DNA from: Actinomycetes bacterium
Lineage (GTDB): Bacteria; Actinomycetota; Acidimicrobiia; Acidimicrobiales; Acidimicrobiaceae
NCBI GenBank assembly: GCA_021823045.1
Contig: JAKAPB010000036.1
Location: 1 to 9,970 of the forward strand
Direction: 5' to 3'
DNA length: 9,970 nucleotides
The notes beneath the pieces were generated by a model. That model made no database searches. It saw nothing but the letters and a program-made list of their open reading frames with translations, and was not told where the DNA came from. Below are positions 1 to 6,296 of the stretch, one piece after another. Each line of letters begins with the position of its first letter. The stretch's first letter is position 1. The position numbers were made by a program, and so were the translations under genes.

Positions 1-264
1 TCTTCTTCAAAACCAGGTGGTGAGGCCAAAGGGATTGGCCCCAAGGTAACGATTGACCTAACAAGGCTCGGAGAAGTGAACGGACCTGAGAAAGAGTTGC
101 TTAAGAGATATCTGAGTATGATCCAGGTTCAAAGACAGGACTTCAATGGGCGAATGATAACTATCCGAGGTGAGGATCTCAAGGTAGTAGGTGCGCTTAT
201 GGATATGACCGCCGAGGAGATCGCATACAGGCTGGATGAACTTGGCCTTAGGGTGTTGGCCTAG
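1..264 (+). CDS. 3' end of an unrecognised protein gene (partial)
   Basis: The frame is open from the first base of the window to the TAG at 262-264, giving 87 C-terminal residues. The true start lies upstream, so an internal GTG at 76 is not taken as the start. The visible part begins with a Ser/Gly/Lys-rich linker (about residues 1-15), then a short strand-like stretch (PKVTIDLTRL) and charged, mostly helical sequence ending EEIAYRLDELGLRVLA. No catalytic motif, membrane segment or signal is visible, and I do not recognise the family. The amphipathic end could be an interaction or winged-helix-like element, but that is only an impression. It is followed by 86 nt and then the hemW-like gene on the same strand, so co-transcription is possible. 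Confidence concerns its being coding, not its function. Confidence 0.7.
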   Translation, partial: SSSKPGGEAKGIGPKVTIDLTRLGEVNGPEKELLKRYLSMIQVQRQDFNGRMITIRGEDLKVVGALMDMTAEEIAYRLDELGLRVLA

Positions 265-350
265 GGAGGTGCTACCCTGCGCGTCTTGTTTGGCCAATTC
301 GGTTGCTCGGTAGCGCTAGCTGTTGACTGAAATCCCCTAGCCTCTTTGGA

Positions 351-1469
351 GTGGGATATAGCGGCGGTACTGGAATCGGACTGTATGTGCACGTTCCCTT
401 TTGCACCAAGAAGTGTTCATATTGTGCCTTCGACGTTAGCCATAATGGACTCCACTTGCAAGTCGAGTATTTCGAGGCCCTTAAGGCTGAGCTATTGCAT
501 TACCTAAAGGACGGTCCCTTCGAGCTTCATGGAGCCAGATTCGACACCGTTTACTTCGGAGGTGGCACGCCTAGTCTCGTGGATCCTTCATTGATAGCCG
601 ACCTTCTGGCGTCGATACCCCTCGCAGACGGCGCGGAAGTGAGCATCGAAGTGAATCCGGAGTCAGCTCGAAATGAGCTTCTTGCAAGATATGTTGATTC
701 TGGGGTTACCAGGGTCTCTATCGGGGTCCAGAGCTTTGACGATGGGGTGCTCTGTTATTATGGGCGAACTCACGATGTGGCTGGAGCTTATAGGGCAATA
801 GAACTCGCCGTTGAAACCGAAGGACTCGCCGTTGGTATTGACTTGGTCTACGGAGCTGCGGTCGAAGACGATAAAAGCTGGAGTAGGACCGTCTCCAAGG
901 CCGCTTCGCTGACAAGTGGTATCTCGCACGTGAGCGCTTACGCCCTTGGCATCGAGAAACGGACAAAACTGCACTTCGAAAAGGCCAAAAGTCAGAGCGA
1001 AGATGTCTTGGCCGGGAGATACCTCATAGCGAATGAAGCCTTTGAGTCCTGCGGATTGCAGAACTATGAGATATCGAACTGGGCCGGTTTCAACGCTAAA
1101 TGTCGCCATAATGTCAACTACTGGAGTTGGGGAGACTACCTAGGAATTGGTCTTGGTGCCCATTCTCATCTCGGCAGGTCAAGATGGTGGAATGATTCAT
1201 CCCTTAAAGGTTATATGGCGGCAGTGGAAATGCGAGGGACTGGGTTTCTAGCCGGAGAGAAGCTGGACGACCCACAAGTTGAGGCAGAGAGATTGATGCT
1301 TGCTCTAAGGATCCAGGGTGGTTTGTCCGAGAGGGAGCTCAGAACTTGGATTTCCAGATCCCAAAGCGAAGAGTTGCTTGGGCTTTTTGAGATTATAGAT
1401 GGTCGCGCTAGCCTTAAACCGCGTGGTCGGTTGCTAGCCGATGGGGTGTTTCGGGCGTTGTCTGCCTAG
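351..1469 (+). CDS. hemW: HemW-like radical SAM heme chaperone (HemN/coproporphyrinogen oxidase-related)
   Basis: The 372-residue product matches the usual HemW length of about 375-380. Radical-SAM features are in order. HVPFCTKKCSYCAF holds the CxxxCxxC cluster (C18, C22, C25). The residue two after the last Cys is Phe, as in HemW; HemN has a fourth Cys there. The SAM-binding YFGGGTPS is at about 68-75. VSIGVQSF, the RTHD region, NYEISNWA, CRHNVNYW and GDYLGIGLGAHS follow, then a HemN C-terminal-type domain (ERLMLALRIQGGLSERELRTW). HemW proteins bind heme and a 4Fe-4S cluster and insert heme into respiratory proteins in the cytoplasm. They are often misannotated as oxygen-independent coproporphyrinogen III oxidase. 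GTG 351 is the first start after an in-frame TGA at 324-326 and leaves the usual short N-terminus. Its own SD is weak. A small unknown gene follows after 17 nt, probably in the same transcript. Confidence 0.93.
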   Translation: MGYSGGTGIGLYVHVPFCTKKCSYCAFDVSHNGLHLQVEYFEALKAELLHYLKDGPFELHGARFDTVYFGGGTPSLVDPSLIADLLASIPLADGAEVSIEVNPESARNELLARYVDSGVTRVSIGVQSFDDGVLCYYGRTHDVAGAYRAIELAVETEGLAVGIDLVYGAAVEDDKSWSRTVSKAASLTSGISHVSAYALGIEKRTKLHFEKAKSQSEDVLAGRYLIANEAFESCGLQNYEISNWAGFNAKCRHNVNYWSWGDYLGIGLGAHSHLGRSRWWNDSSLKGYMAAVEMRGTGFLAGEKLDDPQVEAERLMLALRIQGGLSERELRTWISRSQSEELLGLFEIIDGRASLKPRGRLLADGVFRALSA

Positions 1470-1486
1470 GGCAGAATGGGAGGTCG

Positions 1487-1813
1487 ATGGCACTTCGCAA
1501 GCGATTGTCAAAGAACCAGGCCGAGAGGCTCGGCGTCGCCTTGGATGAGATGGAAGATGGGTCGATCGGATCGGGACTTGAAATCCTTAGGGGTATCCTG
1601 GCTGAGTTTTTTGGGGTGGAGCAGCTCAAGGGCCGACTCTTGGAGATTGGATGGCCGATTGGGCTGGTCGACTTGGTTCTAAAGAGTGGGGTTCAAGGCT
1701 ACGCCGAAGATGAAATCAACGCCTTGGCTGACGTAATCTGTGCACTGATCGAGCTCCGTAATCCCTTAGAGTTTGTCCCTGGGAAGGGAGGAGCATCCCC
1801 TATTCGCAGCTGA
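1487..1813 (+). CDS. small conserved-looking protein of unknown function
   Basis: This encodes 108 residues. ATG 1487 is preceded by GGGAGG at 1478-1483, a strong SD but only 3 nt from the start. The product opens with a basic stretch (MALRKRLSKNQAERLG) followed by predicted amphipathic helices (LDEMEDG, GLEILRGILAEFFGVEQLKGRLLEIG) and a second helical part (EDEINALADVICALIELRNPLEF). It has no transmembrane segment, signal peptide, metal-binding motif or recognisable catalytic residues. A cytoplasmic helical protein, perhaps an adaptor, is the most that can be said. It starts 17 nt after the hemW stop, which suggests translation from one mRNA, and ends 84 nt before the phosphatase gene. A 68-residue frame starting at ATG 1476 overlaps it, but that has a poorer composition and no SD. 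Confidence 0.72.
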   Translation: MALRKRLSKNQAERLGVALDEMEDGSIGSGLEILRGILAEFFGVEQLKGRLLEIGWPIGLVDLVLKSGVQGYAEDEINALADVICALIELRNPLEFVPGKGGASPIRS

Positions 1814-1885
1814 GAAGGCGTGGATTCGCTCTGGATTCCCCATAACATCGACTTAGCGGAATATCGTAATCTAGTAAACTCATAG

Positions 1886-1891
1886 TAACTT
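1886..1891 (+). promoter_or_regulatory. candidate -10 element placing transcription start at the phosphatase GTG
   Basis: TAACTT fits the actinobacterial TANNNT -10 pattern and lies six bases before GTG 1898, the spacing expected if transcription begins at the start codon. No SD precedes that GTG, which fits a leaderless mRNA. No good -35 box is seen 17 bp upstream. Leaderless genes are common in actinobacteria, but the assignment here is inference. Confidence 0.25.
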
Positions 1892-1897
1892 GTATTC

Positions 1898-2851
1898 GTG
1901 CTAGAAACCCCAGTAATTGTCACCACGGTAGTTCCAGGCCAACCGCTGAGGATTCCACATGGCGTCGTATCTTCAATGCCAAATCCTGGAATTCGAACAG
2001 TCAAAGTGCTAGACCCCGCTTCGGCGAGTGACCGTGAAATTGACCACAAGGTAGTGTCCAGGGGCATTGTGCTCAAGAGCTTGCCCAAGGAGTTCTGTTC
2101 GCCAAGGGTAGCCGTGGAGCTTGAAGATGGTAGGACAGTGCTCTTTAGGTCCCGAGAGGTGAACCTACGAGGAGTGACTAATTTCCGTGACTCAGGTGGA
2201 TATCGCACTAGTGCCGGGATTCTTCCCTGGGATCGGATTTTCAGGTCCGACAATCTTGCCAAGCTAGATATTGGGGATTGGAAGATGCTGCACTCGTTGG
2301 GAATTCGCAGAATTGTGGATCTTCGTGTGGCGGATGAACGTACCCAATCTCCAACTGTATTGCCAAAATGTGTGACCGATATCGAGCTAATTTCCATTCC
2401 GATGAGCGGAGAGATTGCCGGTACGATGGATGCGATCTCCTTGATTCTGGCTGGCAGGCTCGAATCGATTACGGCATCTGACATGGGCGAGATGTATCGA
2501 AGCATGCTCGCAAACCACGTCGATGACTTTCTTCGGGTGCTCGCAATCCTCGAGGATGACGCCCCCTTTGCTACCTTGGTACACTGCACGGCGGGCAAGG
2601 ATAGAACCGGGCTAGTTATAGCTTTCTACCAACTCCGCGCAGGTCTGCGTATTGAGGACGTATTTGCGGATTATGTGAGGTCCAATATCCTGCGAACTCC
2701 TTTTCGTGTCGAGATTCTAGGGCCTATCTTCAGTGAAGCTGGGATAGATATCACTCCATTCATATCGTACCTGTCAGCTCCCCCGAAAGCTTTTTTTGAG
2801 GCTCTTACCTTTGCTCGAAAGCGGTTTCCGATGCTTGTTCATCCGAAGTAG
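1898..2851 (+). CDS. protein tyrosine/serine phosphatase, Y_phosphatase3 type (HCxxGKDRTG)
   Basis: The protein has 317 residues. The PTP loop is VHCTAGKDRTG, with catalytic Cys230 and phosphate-binding Arg236. Upstream are the family's NFRDSGGY (from N95; usually NFRDLGG), a FRSDNL segment and LGIRRIVDLR, so this is the bacterial tyrosine-phosphatase family related to Mycobacterium PtpB and lipid/phosphoinositide phosphatases. It has no signal peptide and no membrane helix, so it is probably cytoplasmic. The first 90 or so residues precede the usual phosphatase core and look beta-rich (VIVTTVVPGQ, RVAVELEDGRTVLFRSREV). They may be a small accessory domain. GTG 1898 is the most upstream plausible start and has no SD. 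ATG 1976 is an alternative that would remove 26 residues. The substrate is unknown; a Ser/Thr kinase gene lies about 4.6 kb away, but no functional link can be claimed. Confidence 0.85.
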   Translation: MLETPVIVTTVVPGQPLRIPHGVVSSMPNPGIRTVKVLDPASASDREIDHKVVSRGIVLKSLPKEFCSPRVAVELEDGRTVLFRSREVNLRGVTNFRDSGGYRTSAGILPWDRIFRSDNLAKLDIGDWKMLHSLGIRRIVDLRVADERTQSPTVLPKCVTDIELISIPMSGEIAGTMDAISLILAGRLESITASDMGEMYRSMLANHVDDFLRVLAILEDDAPFATLVHCTAGKDRTGLVIAFYQLRAGLRIEDVFADYVRSNILRTPFRVEILGPIFSEAGIDITPFISYLSAPPKAFFEALTFARKRFPMLVHPK

Positions 2852-2856
2852 CGCAC

Positions 2857-2879
2857 TCGGGGGAACTAACTGCCCCCGA
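2857..2879 (+). terminator. GC-rich hairpin after the phosphatase gene, probable terminator
   Basis: TCGGGGG (2857-2863) pairs perfectly with CCCCCGA (2873-2879) across a 9-nt loop, six bases after the TAG at 2849-2851. The following bases are only mildly T-rich (GGGTCTATCTTGG). It is therefore not a textbook U-tract terminator, but position and stability suit the 3' end of the hemW-phosphatase block. Confidence 0.5.
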
Positions 2880-3098
2880 TGGGTCTATCTTGGTCTGTTG
2901 CGAAGTCCCAAGTTCCGCTTTATTTCTAGTGCATCATTTCGTGCTGAAGCACATGGCTTGAAGTCGTATAGCGGTGCTGATGGCGAGAGGTGCCTAATCG
3001 TCTAATTTCAGCGAACTCCGATTCTGGGAGTGTGCTCGACTTTTTCATCAGCGAGTACCGTGGTCAACGCTGCGGCGATTTATCCGTTCCCGGCAGGT

Positions 3099-3306
3099 AA
3101 TTGTACCGACCGGCACGGTTGCCATATGGAGTGGACCTAACTCGAAACCAGCGATGCCGTAGCAACCTGGAACCATCCATCGAAAGGTGGATCGACACCG
3201 CAATCGCCTTCCACCATGAAACCACCTCAGGGGCTTGCTGTATGACCCTGGGCAGTCGTTGAAGCGGGAGAGACACAGCGGGTGGCTTTAAACCACCGTG
3301 ATCCCT
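3099..3306 (+). pseudogene. possible degenerate 3' end of a tnpB-type (IS200/IS605 or IS607) element with terminal hairpin
   Basis: In one plus-strand frame, interrupted by stops at 3138 and 3243, the translation reads NCTDRHGCHMEWT, stop, LETSDAVATWNHPS, then WAVVEAGETQ. This recalls the end of TnpB: a Cys-containing zinc-finger remnant, then the place of D-R-D-x-N-A, then a low-complexity C-terminus with VEAG. A one-base shift gives VDLTRN where DRDLNAARN would lie. Directly after it, GGTGG (3281-3285) pairs with CCACC (3293-3297) around CTTTAAA. Such hairpins are typical at the 3' end of these elements, where the guide (omega) RNA scaffold ends. The remaining TnpB catalytic parts are not found upstream, so any copy is a short, dead relic. 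The resemblance is read by eye and may be chance. Confidence 0.25.
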
Positions 3307-3392
3307 CATTTTTCAGCCAAGAAAAGTCGCGGCTCGTACTGGTCGTATTGCAATGACCCTAAGGCTTCGCTCTGTCGTTAGAGCAAGAATAC

Positions 3393-3414
3393 TTTGCCGT
3401 TTCGGAACGGCGAA
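3393..3414. repeat. inverted repeat / hairpin with TCGG loop
   Basis: TTTGCCGTT (3393-3401) pairs with AACGGCGAA (3406-3414) with one T-G wobble, around a four-base TCGG loop. It gives a stable nine-pair stem within otherwise featureless non-coding DNA. No T tract follows on the plus strand, so a terminator role is not supported. Confidence 0.45.
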
Positions 3415-3472
3415 CCAAGATCGAGTGTCGTGAGATCATTCGGGTTATCCACAAAGGTAGGTTAATAGGCAA

Positions 3473-3498
3473 TACGATAATGGTCCCTACGATAATGG
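3473..3498. repeat. 11-bp tandem direct repeat
   Basis: TACGATAATGG occurs at 3473-3483 and again at 3488-3498, separated by TCCC, so the period is 15 bp. Two copies of this length are unlikely to be random, but they could be a local duplication rather than a binding site. No gene start lies close enough to suggest an operator. Confidence 0.6.
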
Positions 3499-3734
3499 GC
3501 AATCTCGGCGAATCGAGGACGAAGACCCGACGATGAGCCGTGATACAAGGCAGCGAGACCCAAAGGATGGCCAAGCCCCATTTGGCCGACCTCCCTTGGC
3601 GAAATGCGTTGATTGCTCGTCACATGTCACCTGCTGGCTGAGCTACATAGAGCAAGCGAATGTTCGGACATAGCCAGCGAGCTGCCCGACGAGTCAGATT
3701 ACTGTACCCGGCGAGCACAAATCTAAAGGATTTC

Positions 3735-3831
3735 AGGTCCGGAGGACCTATTGAGTTCTTGGATCTTTGAAAAGAACTCGCGCAAGCACGAAGTGGTGTT
3801 TCAGGGCGATTTCTATCTTTGAGTGCCACTT
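3735..3831. repeat. cluster of three inverted repeats
   Basis: AGGTCC (3735-3740) pairs with GGACCT (3744-3749) around GGA. GAGTTCTT (3753-3760) pairs perfectly with AAGAACTC (3772-3779) across 11 nt. AAGTGG (3791-3796) pairs with CCACTT (3826-3831) across 29 nt. Three stems within 97 bases suggest a structured RNA or the end of an eroded mobile element. The first stem superficially recalls the SRP RNA apical sequence, but the conserved GGAAGGAAGCAG part is missing. Confidence 0.55.
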
Positions 3832-4018
3832 GGCGCAATGTAGGCTGATTCCGATTTGACGTGCTCTTATTAGCGCTAGATCGTATTGGGCAAGCGGAAG
3901 CTGTGGATTTTCAAATTGAGTGACACAAATTACTTCTAATAGTGGCCAACCGATCCTTTTTGTGCATGCTATGTTAAGGCTATGGACTGCGGATTCTGTA
4001 TTACTTGAAGTGCACTTT

Positions 4019-4050
4019 TTGGATTATGCCGGATAATTGAGCTTTAAAAT
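4019..4050 (+). promoter_or_regulatory. acsA: AT-rich promoter candidate for acsA
   Basis: Within the AT-rich stretch before acsA are -10-like hexamers GATAAT (4032-4037) and TAAAAT (4045-4050). The nearest -35-like element, TTGGAT (4019-4024), is 20 bp from TAAAAT, which is too far for a clean housekeeping promoter. If TAAAAT is used, the mRNA leader would be roughly 105 nt. No cAMP-receptor or RamB-type operator was recognised. Confidence 0.2.
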
Positions 4051-4150
4051 GGACTACTAGGCGAGCCGCGTGTAACGTAATTTCGTCTTCATGTAGTGAA
4101 ATAAGGCACAGTGCAAGATATTGGTGTCCAAAGTTGAAATGCAACATCAG

Positions 4151-4157
4151 AAGGGGG
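4151..4157 (+). promoter_or_regulatory. acsA: ribosome binding site that fixes the GTG start of acsA
   Basis: AAGGGGG lies six bases before GTG 4164. An ATG at 4158-4160 between them is followed at once by TAA, so it cannot be the start. The GTG is therefore the supported initiation codon. Confidence 0.7.
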
Positions 4158-4163
4158 ATGTAA

Positions 4164-6158
4164 GTGGCAGACGAAACTCAGGACGGTTCGGTCACCATCG
4201 AAGCGCTTATGGATGAAACGAGGGTATTTGAGCCTTCTGCAGAGTTCGTAAGTCAAGCTAATGTTTCTAGCTCGGACATCTACGAGGACGCCAAGCGAGA
4301 TCGACTCGGTTGGTGGGCCGAGCAGGCCGAAAAGATGCTGTGGCGTAAGAAGTGGGATCAGGTTTTGGATTGGAGCAACGCTCCATTTGCAAAATGGTTC
4401 GTCGGCGCTGAGCTTAATATAACGGAAAGTTGCCTGGATCGACATGTGGAAGCGAACCCAGACAAGGTTGCTTTCTACTTCGAGGGTGAGCCAGGTGATT
4501 CCAGAGTAATTACCTACAAGGAACTGTACGAAGAAGTTTGTCAGTTGGCTAACGGCCTCGCAGACCTTGGCGTCCAAAAGGGTGACCGCGTAGCTATCTA
4601 CATGGGCATGATTCCGGAGCTTCCGATCGCACTTCTCGCATGCGCTCGACTTGGTGCGCCTCACTCGGTTGTTTTTGGTGGATTCAGCTCCGAGTCATTG
4701 CGTGATCGTGTAAACGATGCGGAGGCAAAGGTCGTTATCACTTGTGATGAAGGCTGGAGGAACGGCGGACGAGTCGAACTCAAGAACTTCGCCGACAAGG
4801 CAATAGAAGAGTGCCCGAGCGTCGAGAAGGTTGTGGTCGTTCAGCGTACAGGCGGCGATGTCTCAATGGTCGAAGGTAGGGACATTTACTACCACGATCT
4901 GATCGACGGCAAGTCGAAAGAGCGTCCAGCAACCATAACCGACAGCGAGGACATGCTTTTTGTCCTTTACACCTCGGGTACGACCGCTAGGCCAAAAGGA
5001 ATAGTCCATACGACTGGCGGATACTTGGTCGGGGCGGCTACGACTCATCGTTTGGTGTTCGACATCAAGCCCGACGACGTCTACTTCTGTACCGCCGACA
5101 TCGGATGGGTAACCGGACATAGCTATATCGTCTATGGCCCATTGGCTAATGGTGTCACTTCGGTGATATACGAGGGTGTTCCGAACTATCCCGATAAGGA
5201 TAGATTCTGGGCCATTGTCGAGAAGTACAAGGTAACTCAGATCTATACCGCTCCAACTGCGATTAGAACCTTCATGAAGTGGGGCACGGAGTATCCGGAG
5301 CGTCGTGACCTTTCTAGTCTCCGCGTGATCGGAACCGTTGGGGAGCCGATCAACCCCGAAGCATGGATCTGGTATAACACCTTCATTGGCGGCGGCAAAG
5401 CTCCGATCGTGGATACTTGGTGGCAGACCGAAACTGGTCACATCATGATTTCCCCAATTCCAGGCGTGACTCGGACTAAGCCGGGCTCGGCGACCATTCC
5501 TTTGCCGGGTATGGGCGCAGACATCGTCGACGACGAAGGCGTGTCGGTTCCCAATGGGTCTGGCGGTTACCTGGTTTTGACCGAGCCGTGGCCGGGAATG
5601 CTTCGGACGATCTACAAGGACCCCGAAAGATTCAAGGATGTCTATTGGTCGAGATTCTCCAAGCCGTCGGAAAACAAGTGGGTATACTTTGCTGGCGATG
5701 GAGCAAAAAAGGACCTCGATGGATACTTCTGGCTGCTTGGAAGGGTCGATGATGTCATGAACATCTCCGGCCACAGGATTTCTACCCTTGAGGTTGAGTC
5801 GGCTCTTGTTGACCATCCATCGGTAGCGGAGGCAGCCGTCGTAGGTCGCGCAGATGCCACGACCGGACAGGCTATCGCTGCCTTTGTAACTCTGAAGGGT
5901 GGAAATCAGGGAGACGAGACGCTGCTCGCTGAATTGCGAGAGCATGTCGCAGTCAAGATTGGCAAGATTGCACGTCCGGCTTCGATCGTCTTCACCGACG
6001 AGCTACCAAAGACGCGGTCCGGAAAGATTATGAGGCGTCTGCTTCGGGACATATCCGAGCAGCGCAAATTGGGTGACGTTACCACATTGGCTAACTCTGA
6101 TGTGGTAAATGAGATAGCTAAGCGTGCTTCGACCTCGATGAGCAAGCAGGCCGATTAG
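4164..6158 (+). CDS. acsA: acetyl-CoA synthetase (acetate--CoA ligase, AMP-forming)
   Basis: AcsA activates acetate with ATP to acetyl-AMP and then acetyl-CoA in the cytoplasm. The 664 residues fit the family (about 650). The N-terminal ACAS_N part contains RLGWWAEQAEKMLWRKKWD and DRHVEANPDKVAFYFEG. The ATP P-loop is YTSGTTARPKG (Y269-G279), with Ala-Arg where TGKPKG is commoner. YFCTADIGWVTGHSY, the adenine-contact VGEPINPEAW, and DTWWQTETGH follow; W420 corresponds to the Trp that limits the pocket to acetate. The hinge region is GRVDDVMNISGHR (from G526). The C-terminus has PKTRSGKIMRR with K621, the lysine reversibly acetylated in this family, so regulation by acetylation is likely though no acetyltransferase gene is in view. 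GTG start with a good SD. satP follows on the same strand after 138 nt, giving an uptake-plus-activation pair. Propionate could be a side substrate. Confidence 0.97.
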   Translation: MADETQDGSVTIEALMDETRVFEPSAEFVSQANVSSSDIYEDAKRDRLGWWAEQAEKMLWRKKWDQVLDWSNAPFAKWFVGAELNITESCLDRHVEANPDKVAFYFEGEPGDSRVITYKELYEEVCQLANGLADLGVQKGDRVAIYMGMIPELPIALLACARLGAPHSVVFGGFSSESLRDRVNDAEAKVVITCDEGWRNGGRVELKNFADKAIEECPSVEKVVVVQRTGGDVSMVEGRDIYYHDLIDGKSKERPATITDSEDMLFVLYTSGTTARPKGIVHTTGGYLVGAATTHRLVFDIKPDDVYFCTADIGWVTGHSYIVYGPLANGVTSVIYEGVPNYPDKDRFWAIVEKYKVTQIYTAPTAIRTFMKWGTEYPERRDLSSLRVIGTVGEPINPEAWIWYNTFIGGGKAPIVDTWWQTETGHIMISPIPGVTRTKPGSATIPLPGMGADIVDDEGVSVPNGSGGYLVLTEPWPGMLRTIYKDPERFKDVYWSRFSKPSENKWVYFAGDGAKKDLDGYFWLLGRVDDVMNISGHRISTLEVESALVDHPSVAEAAVVGRADATTGQAIAAFVTLKGGNQGDETLLAELREHVAVKIGKIARPASIVFTDELPKTRSGKIMRRLLRDISEQRKLGDVTTLANSDVVNEIAKRASTSMSKQAD

Positions 6159-6169
6159 CTATGAGAGAG

Positions 6170-6205
6170 TTGGTGTCCGGGAAGAGGTATCCTTCCGGGC
6201 ACCAA
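6170..6205 (+). terminator. long hairpin just after acsA, terminator or attenuator candidate
   Basis: TTGGTGTCCGGGAAG (6170-6184) pairs with CTTCCGGGCACCAA (6192-6205), with one bulge and one wobble, 11 nt after the acsA stop. No T run follows, so full intrinsic termination is doubtful. It may instead protect the acsA mRNA 3' end or partly reduce read-through into satP. Confidence 0.4.
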
Positions 6206-6240
6206 TTACGCCAAGGCAGTTATGCGGCTTTGGAGTTGAT

Positions 6241-6265
6241 GGTTTCTGGCTGCTTGCCAGAAACC
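6241..6265 (+). promoter_or_regulatory. perfect 10-bp hairpin in the satP leader
   Basis: GGTTTCTGGC (6241-6250) is exactly complementary to GCCAGAAACC (6256-6265) around TGCTT, and CCCGGGG follows. It lies 15 bases before the satP SD (AAAGGA, 6281-6286). A perfect stem here can act as an mRNA stabiliser, a processing barrier or a partial terminator, so the two genes may be expressed at different levels. The structure is seen; the role is inference. Confidence 0.5.
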
Positions 6266-6296
6266 CCGGGGGAATCACTGAAAGGAAAAAGCAATT

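Larger units (their letters stand above)
2880..4163. other. 1.3-kb interval with no convincing gene
   Basis: All six frames are broken. The longest open stretches (minus strand 3064-3309, 3359-3574 and 3620-3838) lack SD sites, plausible composition and any recognisable motif. What the interval shows is a possible decayed tnpB 3' end with a hairpin (about 3099-3306), a 9-bp hairpin (3393-3414), an 11-bp direct repeat (3473-3498), a run of inverted repeats (3735-3831), and an AT-rich stretch (about 3900-4060) likely to hold the acsA promoter. No tRNA, rRNA, tmRNA, RNase P or SRP RNA signature was found. It could be eroded mobile DNA, an unrecognised non-coding RNA locus, or both. Confidence 0.55.

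Noticed and set aside
1699..2598. A 299-codon open frame on the minus strand over the phosphatase and the small gene
   Set aside because: It is antisense to a gene with a clear PTP motif, and its Ser/Arg/Ile-rich low-quality translation is typical of a shadow frame.
3733..3750. Resemblance of CAGGTCCGGAGGA to the conserved apical part of SRP (4.5S) RNA
   Set aside because: The following AAGGAAGCAGCC-type sequence is missing and the segment is a simple symmetric stem.
3620..3838. A minus-strand frame in the gene-free interval (and similar ones at 3064-3309 and 3359-3574)
   Set aside because: They are short, without an SD, built across inverted repeats, and show no known motif. Treated as random open stretches.
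3791..3840. AAGTGG/CCACTT spaced repeats reminiscent of IS21-family ends
   Set aside because: No istA or istB fragment is nearby and the resemblance is too short to support a mobile-element call.
4089..4664. A 191-codon minus-strand frame covering the acsA promoter and 5' end
   Set aside because: It overlaps 500 bases of acsA antisense, lacks family resemblance, and its start falls inside acsA.
4863..5945. A 360-codon open frame on the minus strand inside acsA
   Set aside because: It lies antisense to an unmistakable acsA, has no SD and no recognisable motif. It is explained by codon bias of the sense gene.
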